Assembly: GCA_023128035.1 (NCBI GenBank)
Contig: JAGMES010000075.1
Location: 1 to 20,522 of the forward strand
Direction of reading: 5' to 3'
DNA from: Halanaerobiales bacterium
GTDB lineage: Bacteria > Bacillota_F > Halanaerobiia > DY22613
DNA length: 20,522 bases
Part shown: piece by piece, positions 7,986 through 16,463 of the stretch
How the letters are laid out: the number at the start of each line of letters is the position of its first letter
Numbering within the stretch: position 1 is the stretch's first letter
The notes under the pieces: model-generated
The model's input: only the letters and a program-made list of their open reading frames with translations
Told to the model about the DNA's origin: nothing
The model's database searches: none
Program-made: the position numbers and the translations under genes

Positions 7986-10520
7986 ATGTCTTTGCGCAAA
8001 AAAACATTTATTATTCTTGTATTAACGATTACGTTATTATTTGTATCTCTCTTTATATATTCGAAAGTAATTCTTTTGAAAAGTTTTGTTATATTAGAAG
8101 AGGAAAGTATTCAGCATAATGTCAAGCGAGTTATAAAAGCTTTAGAAAGAGATATACATTTTTTGGATACTACTGCTATTGATTACGCTTTTTGGGATGA
8201 TACTTATACTTTTGTCCAAGATCGAAATGATGATTATTTGCAATCATATAAAAATGATTTTGCTTTTCTTCAGATGAATATAAATTTTGTTGTTTTGACA
8301 AATTCATTTGATCAGATAATTTTTGAAAAAGGGTATAACTTGGATAATCAAGATGAATCTCAGATTTTCAAGAGTATTCGAAAATATATTGATGAAAATA
8401 ATCATTTATTGCGCTATTCAAATCCGCTAAGTGGTGTTAAAGGAATAGTTATGCTTCCTGAAGGACCTATGTTAGTTTCATCTCGTCCAATTCTGACGAG
8501 TGAACTAGAAGGGCCGGTTTCTGGTAGTCTTATCTTGGCCCGTTTGTTAGACGGGGAAGAAATTAGAAGGCTATCAGAAGAAACGCAAGTATCATTTACT
8601 CTTAATTCTTGGGCTGACCCAAAATTAACAGAAGAAGATCTAAAAGCACGTTCAGCGCTTTCCGTAACAGGTGATATATATATACAAGGATATGATGATA
8701 AGTCTGTAAACGGATATACGATGTTGGAAGATATTTATGGTAAGCCTATTTTACTTCTCAAGGTGAATATGCCTAGAGTTATTTATCAAAAAGGTCATTT
8801 TAGTATACATACATTTGTCATCATTTTAGCTGTAAGTAGTTCTATTATTGTGGCAGTAAGTTTAATTATTTTAGAAAGAATTGTACTAGCTAGAATAAAA
8901 AATTTAAGTGAACTTGTTAACGATATTGGTGACAGTGGTGATTTAAATGCAAGAATACCTGTAAAAGGGAATGATGAATTGTCATCGTTGGCGGGTTTTA
9001 TCAATGAGATGATAGAAGCATTGTTTCATTTTCAGGTTAATGAAGAGAGATACCTAAAATTAGTGAATGAATTGAAGACGGCTCATCAACAAGTTACAGA
9101 TATTATTGACTTTTTACCCGATGCTACATTTGTGATTGATACCACAGGAAAGGTGATTGCGTGGAATAAATCTATTGAGGAGATGACAGGAGTTAGGAAA
9201 GAAGAAATTATTGGAAAAGGTAATCATGAATATGACATACCATTTTACGGTTATCACCGTTCACAGTTGGTTGATTCAATAATTACAAATAATCAAGAAA
9301 CAGAAAAAAAATATCAATCCATAAAGAGAATTGGAAATCAAGTTAGTGGTGAGTTTTTTGCACCATTTCTTAATGATGGTAGAGGAGCCAATCTTTGGTG
9401 TGCTGCTTCACCTCTTTATGATTCTGAGGGGAATTTAATAGGGGCAATCGAATCTATACGAGATATAACTGATAGAAAGAAGGCTGAAGAACAGCAAAAA
9501 TATCTTAGTTTACATGATCCAGTTACTGGACTTTACAATCGCACATATTTTGAAAACGAGATGTTAAATTATGAGAACGAAGATGGAAAATCTCTAGGCA
9601 TTATTCTTTGTGATGTGGATGGATTAAAAGTTATTAATGACAGTATGGGCCATCAAATTGGAGATAAGTTACTTAAAACAGTAGCGGAGGTTCTTAAGAA
9701 ATCTTTATCTGTAGGTGGGGTTGTTGTTCGAATTGGTGGAGACGAGTTTGCAATTTTATTTTCAAAAACAGACCAAAATAGTATTGAAAAAGTATGCCAT
9801 CAAATTAAAGAAACAATTAAAAAATATAATGAAATAAATCCTCAAGTTCCCTTAAGTTTATCACTAGGATATGCCATTGGGTATGATCAATCTGTAAGTA
9901 TAAGTGGGCTCTTTAAAGAAGCAGATGATAACATGTATCGGGATAAATTATATCATATTAAAAGCAAACAGAGTGCAATCGTTCAAACTTTGATGAAAGC
10001 TTTAGAGGTTAGAGATTATATTACCGAAGGACATGCAGATCGTTTGGAAGCTTTATTAGCTGAAGTCGGACGAGCTATCGGTTTATCTGAGCAAAAAATA
10101 ACTGATTTACGTTTACTTGGTCAGTTTCATGATCTAGGTAAGGTAGGAATTCCAGATCGGATTCTTTTTAAAGAAGGGCCGCTGACTTCTGAGGAATATT
10201 CTGAAATGAAGCGTCACTCTGAAATCGGTTATCGTATCGCTCGTTCTGCTCCAGAATTGATACCAATTTCTGAATTAATTCTTAAACATCATGAGTGGTG
10301 GAATGGTAAAGGTTACCCCCTTGGTCTGAAAGGTGAAGAGATTCCTTTAGAGTGCAGACTTTTAGCTATTGCTGATGCTTACGATGCCATGGTAAATGAT
10401 CGTCCGTATCGAAAAGCTATGTCCCACGAACAAGCAATAGCTGAGCTGAGAGAATATGCTGGTGAGCAATTTGATCCAAATATTGTCGAAGAGTTTATAA
10501 AAATATTAGAAGAAAAATAA
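7986..10520 (+). CDS. CHASE4-HAMP-PAS-GGDEF-HD-GYP membrane receptor (cyclic dinucleotide turnover)
   Basis: 844 residues, a membrane sensor likely to make and/or break cyclic dinucleotides. Domains in order: TM helix 8-30; extracellular CHASE4-like sensor about 45-265 (family motif DYAFWDDTY at 66-74); TM helix 275-297; HAMP about 298-348; PAS about 370-495; GGDEF about 505-660, intact at 584-588; HD-GYP about 665-840, with H683, FHDLGK (H715, D716), HHE (768-770) and NGKGYP (773-778). Both catalytic halves look intact. There is no RxxD inhibitory site just before GGDEF, so product inhibition through that site is not expected. The ATG at 7986 is chosen because AAGGAGA (7974-7980) precedes it by 5 bases; the in-frame TTG at 7971 overlaps that ribosome site. 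The product could be c-di-GMP, or for some HD-GYP proteins 3',3'-cGAMP; sequence alone does not settle this. Confidence 0.92.
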   Translation: MSLRKKTFIILVLTITLLFVSLFIYSKVILLKSFVILEEESIQHNVKRVIKALERDIHFLDTTAIDYAFWDDTYTFVQDRNDDYLQSYKNDFAFLQMNINFVVLTNSFDQIIFEKGYNLDNQDESQIFKSIRKYIDENNHLLRYSNPLSGVKGIVMLPEGPMLVSSRPILTSELEGPVSGSLILARLLDGEEIRRLSEETQVSFTLNSWADPKLTEEDLKARSALSVTGDIYIQGYDDKSVNGYTMLEDIYGKPILLLKVNMPRVIYQKGHFSIHTFVIILAVSSSIIVAVSLIILERIVLARIKNLSELVNDIGDSGDLNARIPVKGNDELSSLAGFINEMIEALFHFQVNEERYLKLVNELKTAHQQVTDIIDFLPDATFVIDTTGKVIAWNKSIEEMTGVRKEEIIGKGNHEYDIPFYGYHRSQLVDSIITNNQETEKKYQSIKRIGNQVSGEFFAPFLNDGRGANLWCAASPLYDSEGNLIGAIESIRDITDRKKAEEQQKYLSLHDPVTGLYNRTYFENEMLNYENEDGKSLGIILCDVDGLKVINDSMGHQIGDKLLKTVAEVLKKSLSVGGVVVRIGGDEFAILFSKTDQNSIEKVCHQIKETIKKYNEINPQVPLSLSLGYAIGYDQSVSISGLFKEADDNMYRDKLYHIKSKQSAIVQTLMKALEVRDYITEGHADRLEALLAEVGRAIGLSEQKITDLRLLGQFHDLGKVGIPDRILFKEGPLTSEEYSEMKRHSEIGYRIARSAPELIPISELILKHHEWWNGKGYPLGLKGEEIPLECRLLAIADAYDAMVNDRPYRKAMSHEQAIAELREYAGEQFDPNIVEEFIKILEEK

Positions 10521-10539
10521 ATTAGATGTAAATAACCGG

Positions 10540-10565
10540 AAGAAGAGGCTTAGCCTCTTCTTTTT
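10540..10565 (+). terminator. Strong intrinsic terminator after the receptor gene
   Basis: A perfect GC-containing hairpin, GAAGAGGC-TTA-GCCTCTTC, followed directly by a run of T. It separates the receptor gene from the next HD-GYP gene, so the two are probably transcribed independently. Confidence 0.88.
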
Positions 10566-10748
10566 ATATGGATAAAATGTATTTTTGAATATATAATGGT
10601 TTGTGGAGAAAGCGAAGATGGATTATAGATATTAAATTATTTTTTGTAAGTCAAAAGTACTATTTTCAAAAAAAAATCCAAAATAAAAGGGAAAAATTTC
10701 TTTATGGAGAATTATACTATTAGAAAGGTCGATTGGAGGGGAATTGCG

Positions 10749-11750
10749 GTGAAAGGTAAGATTCGCATTGGGCCACAATTGTTGGAAGAAGGAACGAAGT
10801 TGGCGCGTGATGTTGAAGTAGACGGACTCTTACTTCTTGCTAGAGGAACCAGATTAACAAAGAAATTAATCTTTCAATTGGTGCAAAAAAATGTCCCCTA
10901 TGTTTGGATTTGGCCACATGTCCAAACAGAAAATCTAGAAATTTACCAAAAAAATTATGAACATTTTAATAACCTATTAATGTCAGCAAAAAATAATATT
11001 CCTATTCAATTGAAAGAAGTAGATGATATTTTAGAAAATTTCTCCAGCGTTAGATCTCCACGTGAACTCATTAAGTATGTTCATGGGATTCGCAAGGCAG
11101 ATCACTATACTTATCAACATTCTTTAAACGTCTGCTATCTCTCTATGTTATTGGGAAGATGGAGTAATTTTTCGGAAATAACTCAACTAGCCCAAGCAGC
11201 ATTATTTCATGACTTAGGTAAGGTAATGATTGACAATCAAGTACTTAACAAGCCTGGTTCTTTAACAGAAGAAGAATGGGAACAGATGAAGTGCCATCCT
11301 GATTTTGGATACACTATTTTGTTAAAAAATTCAGAGATTCCAAAAGATGTTTTAAAGGGAGTTCGTCATCATCATGAGAGGATGAATGGGAAAGGATATC
11401 CTCAGGGATTAAGGGAAAATGAGGTACCAGAAATAGCTAGAATTATAGCGATTGCTGATGTTTTTGATGCTTTAACATCAAATCGAGTATATCGGGGTAA
11501 AAGAGATGTTTTTGAGGTTTTACAATATATGCACGATTGTTATAGTGATTTTGATCTTAAGTATCTTAGAATTTTTACTTTAAATATGTTAGATAATTTA
11601 TTAGGGGAAAGGGTACTTTTGACTGATGATCAGGTGGGTACCATTGTATTTAATAATTCTCTTTCTCCTTTTAAACCATTGATCCAAACAGATAAAGATT
11701 TTATTGACCTATCTCAAAAATCTAATTTAAAGATTGTTCGTATACTTTGA
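10749..11750 (+). CDS. HD-GYP domain phosphodiesterase
   Basis: 333 residues from the GTG at 10749, a soluble protein predicted to hydrolyse cyclic di-GMP or a related dinucleotide. Residues about 8-55 are the small beta-rich N-terminal domain common in this family (LLEEGTKLARDV, then LLLLARGTRLT). The HD-GYP core runs about 105-275 with H124, FHDLGK (H154, D155), HHHE (207-210) and NGKGYP (213-218). A short beta-rich tail (about 285-330, LTDDQVGTIVFNN) resembles the C-terminal domain of many stand-alone HD-GYP proteins. I prefer GTG at 10749 because GGAGGGG (10735-10741) is 7 bases before it and homologous proteins begin at this point. The ATG at 10704 would translate the ribosome site and has only a poor site of its own. 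The 180 bases upstream hold no clear promoter or riboswitch. Confidence 0.88.
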   Translation: MKGKIRIGPQLLEEGTKLARDVEVDGLLLLARGTRLTKKLIFQLVQKNVPYVWIWPHVQTENLEIYQKNYEHFNNLLMSAKNNIPIQLKEVDDILENFSSVRSPRELIKYVHGIRKADHYTYQHSLNVCYLSMLLGRWSNFSEITQLAQAALFHDLGKVMIDNQVLNKPGSLTEEEWEQMKCHPDFGYTILLKNSEIPKDVLKGVRHHHERMNGKGYPQGLRENEVPEIARIIAIADVFDALTSNRVYRGKRDVFEVLQYMHDCYSDFDLKYLRIFTLNMLDNLLGERVLLTDDQVGTIVFNNSLSPFKPLIQTDKDFIDLSQKSNLKIVRIL

Positions 11751-11771
11751 TCACCCAAATAAATTTAGAGT

Positions 11772-11796
11772 GAGTCAGTTTTCTGGCTCTTTTTTG
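11772..11796 (+). terminator. Intrinsic terminator after the HD-GYP gene
   Basis: A stem GAGTCAG/CTGGCTC (11772-11778 with 11783-11789, one T-G wobble), a TTTT loop and a six-base T run. It ends just before the small Spo0E-like gene. Confidence 0.82.
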
Positions 11797-11822
11797 TTAA
11801 AAAAAAAGGGAGGGAAAATGGT

Positions 11823-11987
11823 ATGCATTCTAAATGTTTATCTAGTATAATCAATTCTATTGAAATATTGCGTGAACAGATGGAAAAGGCATATCTTAAA
11901 GAAAATTTTAACGAAGCCCTTCGCATCAGTCAAAAAATTGACAAATTGATATATATGGTTTTAGAAGAACAGAAAAAATTAAGTTAA
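11823..11987 (+). CDS. Spo0E-like aspartyl-phosphate phosphatase
   Basis: A 54-residue protein with the Spo0E-like family pattern: IEILREQM (13-20), a helical spacer, then ISQKIDKLIY (35-44), which matches the SQxLDxLI signature. D40 is the conserved acidic residue. Proteins of this family form a helical hairpin and dephosphorylate response regulators such as Spo0A, delaying sporulation. The size is normal for the family. GGGAGGG (11808-11814) is 8 bases before the ATG. The ATG five bases earlier (11818) is in another frame and stops after ten codons. The gene follows a cyclic-dinucleotide phosphodiesterase and its terminator, hinting at a signalling neighbourhood linked to sporulation or a similar Spo0A-controlled state. 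Assignment rests on the signature and length; the target is inferred. Confidence 0.85.
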   Translation: MHSKCLSSIINSIEILREQMEKAYLKENFNEALRISQKIDKLIYMVLEEQKKLS

Positions 11988-11992
11988 AGTCG

Positions 11993-12015
11993 AAATAATA
12001 ACGTAGTTATTATTT
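11993..12015 (+). terminator. A/T-rich hairpin after the Spo0E-like gene
   Basis: A perfect 10-bp stem, AAATAATAAC (11993-12002) with GTTATTATTT (12006-12015) and a GTA loop, five bases after the stop codon. No clean T run follows, so termination may be weak and the transcript may continue into the RNA leader and yhaO. Confidence 0.5.
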
Positions 12016-12021
12016 CTTAAG

Positions 12022-12149
12022 TTTAACGACTTCAGAAGGAGATTTTGCCCCTTCAAGAAGTGGTCTCCCTCTGAAATTTTGAAATTATTGTAAGACTTCT
12101 ATACGCACCTACAGAGGAGAGGAACATCTCCTTCTGAAATATCGTTAAA
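12022..12149 (+). ncRNA. Structured, possibly bistable RNA leader upstream of yhaO
   Basis: A 128-base stretch ending right at the ribosome site of yhaO. The outer arms pair over about 20 bp: TTTAACGA (12022-12029) with TCGTTAAA (12142-12149), and TTCAGAAGGAGA (12031-12042) with TCTCCTTCTGAA (12127-12138). Inside, TCTCCCTCTG (12064-12073) pairs with CAGAGGAGA (12112-12120) with one bulge. The inner strands are near copies of the outer ones. A second fold with two separate hairpins is therefore possible: 12031-12042 with 12064-12075 (11 of 12 pairs), and 12112-12120 with 12127-12136 (loop GGAACA). It matches no riboswitch class I know. It could instead be a small mobile or repeat element. Confidence 0.45.
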
Positions 12150-12163
12150 TGGGAGTGACAAAT

Positions 12164-13438
12164 ATGGTCGGATTTAAATTTATACATACAGCAGATTTAC
12201 ATCTAGATTTTCCATTTCAAGGGATTGGCCAGATAGATGAAAAGATACAAAAACGATTGATTACCTCTGGTTATCGAGTTTTAGAGAATCTGGTTAATCT
12301 TTGTATTCGTGAAGATGTAGATTTTCTTTTAATTGCTGGTGATCTTTATGATGGAGCAAATTTGAGTTTAAAGGCACAATTGCGGTATCGTGAAGCTTTT
12401 CAGCGTCTTTATAACCATCAAATTCAGGTCTTTGTTGTACACGGAAACCATGACCATTGTGGAGGTTGGCGGGCTGATTTAGTCTGGCCTGAAGGGGTTC
12501 ATTTTTTCTCCTCTAGCGAGGTAGAAAGTTGCCCAGTGATTAAGGATGGCCAGGAAGTGGCAAGAGTTTACGGAATTAGCTATCCTACACAAGCTGTTCA
12601 TGAAAATTATCTACCGAGATTTAAAATTCAGAAGGAATCTCCTTATCACATCGGTTTATTACACACAAATGTTGGTGGAAGTAGTGGTTATGCTAATTAT
12701 GCTCCTTGTTCTTTAGATGAATTGGTCTCCTCTGGCTTTGATTACTGGGCTTTAGGACATGTTCATAGTTATCAAGTACTTCATCATTCAAACCCTGTTG
12801 TGATTTATCCTGGCACCCCTCAAGGGAGACATCCGGGTGAGACAGGGCCAAAAGGTTGCTGTTTGGTGGAAGTTGATTCTTTTGGAGAAACTCATCATCA
12901 GTGGATTGAACTGGATGATGTAAGGTGGGCTAATCTTCAGGTGAATATAGGAGGATTGGCTAGTCTTGATGATCTGTTCATAGAGATTCAAAATTCTTTG
13001 ACAGATTTAAAAGATAGATTGGTTGACCGTTCTGGTTTGGTTCGCCTAAAATTAACGGGGCGTGGGCTAGTACATGATATGTTGAATCAGCCAGGAGTAG
13101 AACAGGATATTTTAGAAATGTTTCGCTTTGAAGAGGTGGGAACTTCATCCTGGCTTTGGATCGAATCTGTTCAAATCGAAACTGCATTTGAGTTGAATTT
13201 AGATGAGATACGCAAAGAAGAGAGTCTAAGAGGAGATTTCTTAAAATTAACTCAAAAAGCACGAAACCTAGAGGGACAGAATGAAATAATAAATGATTTG
13301 CGTACTGCAATTTCGCCTGTTATAAATGATCGTCGTTTTAAAAAAATTTTATCTAAACTTGATGAAGATACCTGGCAGAGATTGATAGATGTAAGTGAAG
13401 AATTGGGAATAGATTTATTGGGATCTAAGGGGGAGTAA
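12164..13438 (+). CDS. yhaO: YhaO-like DNA repair exonuclease (SbcD-type metallophosphoesterase)
   Basis: 424 residues, a calcineurin-like phosphoesterase resembling the nuclease subunit of SbcCD/Mre11-Rad50 complexes. The metal-binding motifs are complete and in order: DLHLD (D11, H13), GDLYD (59-63), GNHDH (95-99), HTN (H167) and GHVHS (H199, H201). The capping domain and C-terminal helices follow. The C-terminal half is typical of YhaO rather than SbcD. It is directly joined to the YhaN gene (ATGs at and just after the stop codon), the arrangement known in Bacillus, where the pair is thought to act in DNA repair. I start it at the ATG at 12164 because GGGAGTG (12151-12157) precedes it by 6 bases; the ATG at 12149 lies in the RNA stem and has no ribosome site. 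The structured leader may control it. Confidence 0.92.
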   Translation: MVGFKFIHTADLHLDFPFQGIGQIDEKIQKRLITSGYRVLENLVNLCIREDVDFLLIAGDLYDGANLSLKAQLRYREAFQRLYNHQIQVFVVHGNHDHCGGWRADLVWPEGVHFFSSSEVESCPVIKDGQEVARVYGISYPTQAVHENYLPRFKIQKESPYHIGLLHTNVGGSSGYANYAPCSLDELVSSGFDYWALGHVHSYQVLHHSNPVVIYPGTPQGRHPGETGPKGCCLVEVDSFGETHHQWIELDDVRWANLQVNIGGLASLDDLFIEIQNSLTDLKDRLVDRSGLVRLKLTGRGLVHDMLNQPGVEQDILEMFRFEEVGTSSWLWIESVQIETAFELNLDEIRKEESLRGDFLKLTQKARNLEGQNEIINDLRTAISPVINDRRFKKILSKLDEDTWQRLIDVSEELGIDLLGSKGE

Positions 13439-13440
13439 TG

Positions 13441-16323
13441 ATGTGGATTAAAAAGGTATTGATTCGAGGTTTTGGACATTATTATAATTTAGAGATTGAC
13501 GAAATTTCTCCTGGTCTTACTTTAATTGAAGGATTAAATGAAGCAGGGAAGACAACTTTTATGTCATTTATCCGGGCAATCTTTTTTGGTTTTTCTGACC
13601 GTAGAACCAATCAGTTGCGGTATGAACCCTTAGAAGGTGGAGAACATGGTGGTGCTATTACTATCGGGACTGAGGAGGGAAAATCCTATTTAATTGATCG
13701 AAGACCAGGGTCTTCAAGAGGTGATGTGACCGTTTATAATTCGGAAGGAGATAGATATGGTGACTCTGAAATAAAACATCTCTTCAAAGGTCTTACAGAG
13801 CCAGTCTTCCAACAAATTTTTTGCTTTGGTTTGAGTGAGTTACAACGGTTGGAAAGTCTTGAAAATGAGGAGATCAGTGGATTAATCTATAGTGCTGGTA
13901 TGGGGATTCATACTCGGTCTTTTGCTCAAATTCAAAAAGAGTTGAATGAAAAACAGGGCCAACTTTTTCGCCCTACAGCAAGAAAACCTGAGATCAATCG
14001 TTTATTAAAAGAATTGAGTGAAACAGAGGAGAAGATCAAGAGCTTAAAAGAGATTCCTATAGAGTATAATCATTTGAAAGAGACAACGGCCAAGTTGAAT
14101 GACAGGTTTGGAGAATTAGATGAGATTTTAGAAAAATTAGAAGAAGAAGAGAGTTGGTTGATCCGTCTTCAACATGCGAGTGACCCCTTTCATCGATTGA
14201 AAAGATTAGAAATTGAATTAAGGGAACTTCCTGCAATGAATTCTTTTCCTGAGAATGGAATTCATCGTTTGGATAGTCTAAAGGAAAAAATTCATCTACT
14301 TCAAAGCAATTGGAAGCGAAAAGAGTTGGAGATTCAGGGAGTAGAGGAGGAGTTAAAAAATTTAGAGAAGCAAATTTCTCTTAAAAATATAACGGCACTT
14401 TTAGAGATTGTTTCAGTGATTCAGGAATTATTAGAAGAGCGTCGACTTTTTCAAGAATGGAAAAAAGATTTAGCATCTGTTAAGTTAAAATTAGCACAAC
14501 GAGAAGTAGAAGTGGCTGAGTTTTTAAAAGATTTGGGGATAGATTGGACAAAAGAAAGAGTTATTAATTATAGTTTAAGTTTAAGTAAACGTGAAAAAGT
14601 TCGGAATTTTATATATCAAAATAATCATTTGAATACTGCTATACAACAGCTTGAAGTCGAGGAGAAGCAGTTAGCTCAACTTAAAAAAGAACGTGAGTTG
14701 GAGCTTGTTAAAAAGGAAGACAAATTGGAAACAGCAAAACGAAATGGTCTAAAAATGAAAGATCAGGCTGGCTTAAGTGGCCGTATTTTGGCTCTTGGAT
14801 CTGCCATTATGATATTGATGTTAATCTTGAGTGGCTGGTTGTTTAAGAAAGGGGATTGGCTAGTTGGTGGAATTTTGATGGGTATAGGGTTGATTCCAGG
14901 TTTAGGAAGTCTATATCTGCGTAAATTTTTAAAATTGCAGGAAAAGGAAGTTAAAGATCAAGATAAAGCTAAATTGATGAAACTCACAACAGAGTTTGAA
15001 GTGATAAAACAAGGAGTTGGTCAGATTCAGGGAGAACTTCAAGGGATTTTACGTCAAAAAGAGAGTACTATCAAATCAAGGGTAGAACTATTAAAAGAAT
15101 GGCAGAGAATTTTAATTCAAGATCAACTTTCCTTTGAGATGAAACCAGAAGATCTGTTGGAACTTTTTAAGCTTTTAGAGAGAGGAAAAGATATATTTCA
15201 TCGTTTTGATGAGATGAAGGATAATCAGGATTATCTTCAGAAAAAAATTGATATCTATTTAGAGAAAGTCAATAAAATTTTGACTTATCTTAATAAACCT
15301 CAAGTTGGGCTTGAAGAAGTAAGTGGAATTGTATTACATCTTCAGGAAGAATTACAGATTGGAAAAGATCTGTTAATTCAAAAGAAACAATTAGAAGAAA
15401 AACTTAAAGAACTGAAACTAGATTTTACAGAGATTGATTTTCAGTATAAGACTGAGAAAGAAGACTGGACGAGACTTCTTCAAGCTGGGAGAGTTGATAT
15501 AGAGGAAGAATTTCGTCAAAAATGGAAAATGTATCAAAAAAGAGAGAAACTTTTAAAAGCCAAAATAGAATGGGAATCGGCTTTTCAGATGGTTGCGAGT
15601 ACAAAAAGTGCTGAGATGACAGATGTTTTAGAAAAATTAGGTTCTAGAGATTTGCAGGAAAAATTAATAAAAGTTCAGAATGAGTGTCAGAGTATAAAAG
15701 CTGAATTGGCTGAGGTTCAAAATCAACTAGGTCAGTTAAAAGCTAGATTAGACCAGATTGAACAAACTGAGGAGATCTTATTTCTTCAACAAATAAGGGA
15801 GAGTTTGATCACTCAGATAGATAAGAAATCTAAAATATGGATGACTTATGCCTTATGCCAGCGTTTTTTGGAATTGGCAAAAGAACGTTATGAACAGGAA
15901 AGACAACCTGGAGTTTTAAAAGAAGCATCTACTTTTTTTTCCATGCTTACCGCTGGTCGGTTTAAAAAGGTAATGCGACCATTTGAAGAGAATAGATTAG
16001 AGGTAGAAAGAGCAGATGGTTCTAGATTGGGTACCCATCTTTTGAGTCGAGGAACTGGGGAACAACTATATCTTGCTATGCGTTTTGCTTTGGCGAAGGA
16101 GTATGGAAAAAGAACTATGACTTTTCCTCTAATTATGGATGATATTTTGGTAAATTTTGATTCTCAAAGAACGGAAAGTGCTTTAGAGTTGATGGCTGAA
16201 TTAGCAAAAGATCAACAAATTTTGTTTTTTACCTGTCATTCACATCTTGCTCCCATGTTAAAAGATAAAAAAATTTCGTTTTCTCATTTAAAATTGGAGA
16301 AATCGGGAATAAAGCGGATTTAA
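13441..16323 (+). CDS. yhaN: YhaN-like SMC/Rad50-type coiled-coil AAA ATPase
   Basis: 960 residues, the ATPase partner expected for YhaO. Walker A is GLNEAGKTT (31-39) within an N-terminal AAA lobe. FRPTARKPEINR (176-187) is typical of YhaN. Long Glu/Lys-rich coiled coils run about 190-445 and 500-830. The C-terminal lobe carries the ABC signature SRGTGEQ (869-875), Walker B LIMDD (about 897-901), and FTCHSH for the switch histidine. The two lobes should fold together as in Rad50. Unusually for Rad50 but known in YhaN, two hydrophobic helices (about 448-467 and 471-492) sit at the apex of the coiled coil, suggesting membrane attachment instead of a zinc hook; no CxxC hook is visible. ATG 13441 is chosen over 13438 because the GGGGGAG site (13429-13435) would be only 2 bases from the latter. 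No terminator follows it. Confidence 0.92.
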   Translation: MWIKKVLIRGFGHYYNLEIDEISPGLTLIEGLNEAGKTTFMSFIRAIFFGFSDRRTNQLRYEPLEGGEHGGAITIGTEEGKSYLIDRRPGSSRGDVTVYNSEGDRYGDSEIKHLFKGLTEPVFQQIFCFGLSELQRLESLENEEISGLIYSAGMGIHTRSFAQIQKELNEKQGQLFRPTARKPEINRLLKELSETEEKIKSLKEIPIEYNHLKETTAKLNDRFGELDEILEKLEEEESWLIRLQHASDPFHRLKRLEIELRELPAMNSFPENGIHRLDSLKEKIHLLQSNWKRKELEIQGVEEELKNLEKQISLKNITALLEIVSVIQELLEERRLFQEWKKDLASVKLKLAQREVEVAEFLKDLGIDWTKERVINYSLSLSKREKVRNFIYQNNHLNTAIQQLEVEEKQLAQLKKERELELVKKEDKLETAKRNGLKMKDQAGLSGRILALGSAIMILMLILSGWLFKKGDWLVGGILMGIGLIPGLGSLYLRKFLKLQEKEVKDQDKAKLMKLTTEFEVIKQGVGQIQGELQGILRQKESTIKSRVELLKEWQRILIQDQLSFEMKPEDLLELFKLLERGKDIFHRFDEMKDNQDYLQKKIDIYLEKVNKILTYLNKPQVGLEEVSGIVLHLQEELQIGKDLLIQKKQLEEKLKELKLDFTEIDFQYKTEKEDWTRLLQAGRVDIEEEFRQKWKMYQKREKLLKAKIEWESAFQMVASTKSAEMTDVLEKLGSRDLQEKLIKVQNECQSIKAELAEVQNQLGQLKARLDQIEQTEEILFLQQIRESLITQIDKKSKIWMTYALCQRFLELAKERYEQERQPGVLKEASTFFSMLTAGRFKKVMRPFEENRLEVERADGSRLGTHLLSRGTGEQLYLAMRFALAKEYGKRTMTFPLIMDDILVNFDSQRTESALELMAELAKDQQILFFTCHSHLAPMLKDKKISFSHLKLEKSGIKRI

Positions 16324-16398
16324 TTGAAGGAATAATGAGCATAAATTATATAGTGATAGAAAGAGCGGGTTAAAAGCTAAATATGGTGCCTGAAGAGT

Positions 16399-16428
16399 TT
16401 GAAAGTATAATTTCACATCCTATATAAT
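16399..16428 (+). promoter_or_regulatory. Sigma-A type promoter for the 157-residue protein
   Basis: TTGAAA (16399-16404) and TATAAT (16423-16428) with an 18-base spacer, about 35 bases upstream of the start codon. It is close to consensus, so the gene is probably transcribed separately from yhaN. Confidence 0.65.
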
Positions 16429-16463
16429 AAAGGTAAGACTATTTTAAAGGAGGAGTTTTAAGA

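Noticed and set aside
10566..10748. Possible c-di-GMP riboswitch before the HD-GYP gene
   Set aside because: None of the conserved GEMM-I or GEMM-II core sequences or stems is visible in this A/T-rich stretch.
12036..12073. Small upstream ORF in the yhaO leader starting at TTG near 12045
   Set aside because: The spacing from AAGGAGA to the TTG is only two bases and the frame would be nine codons of no particular character; the purine-rich stretch is better explained as a stem arm.
12788..13479. Several minus-strand frames of 67-110 codons within yhaO
   Set aside because: All lie antisense to motif-bearing coding sequence and have no start signals; they are shadows of the yhaO reading frame.
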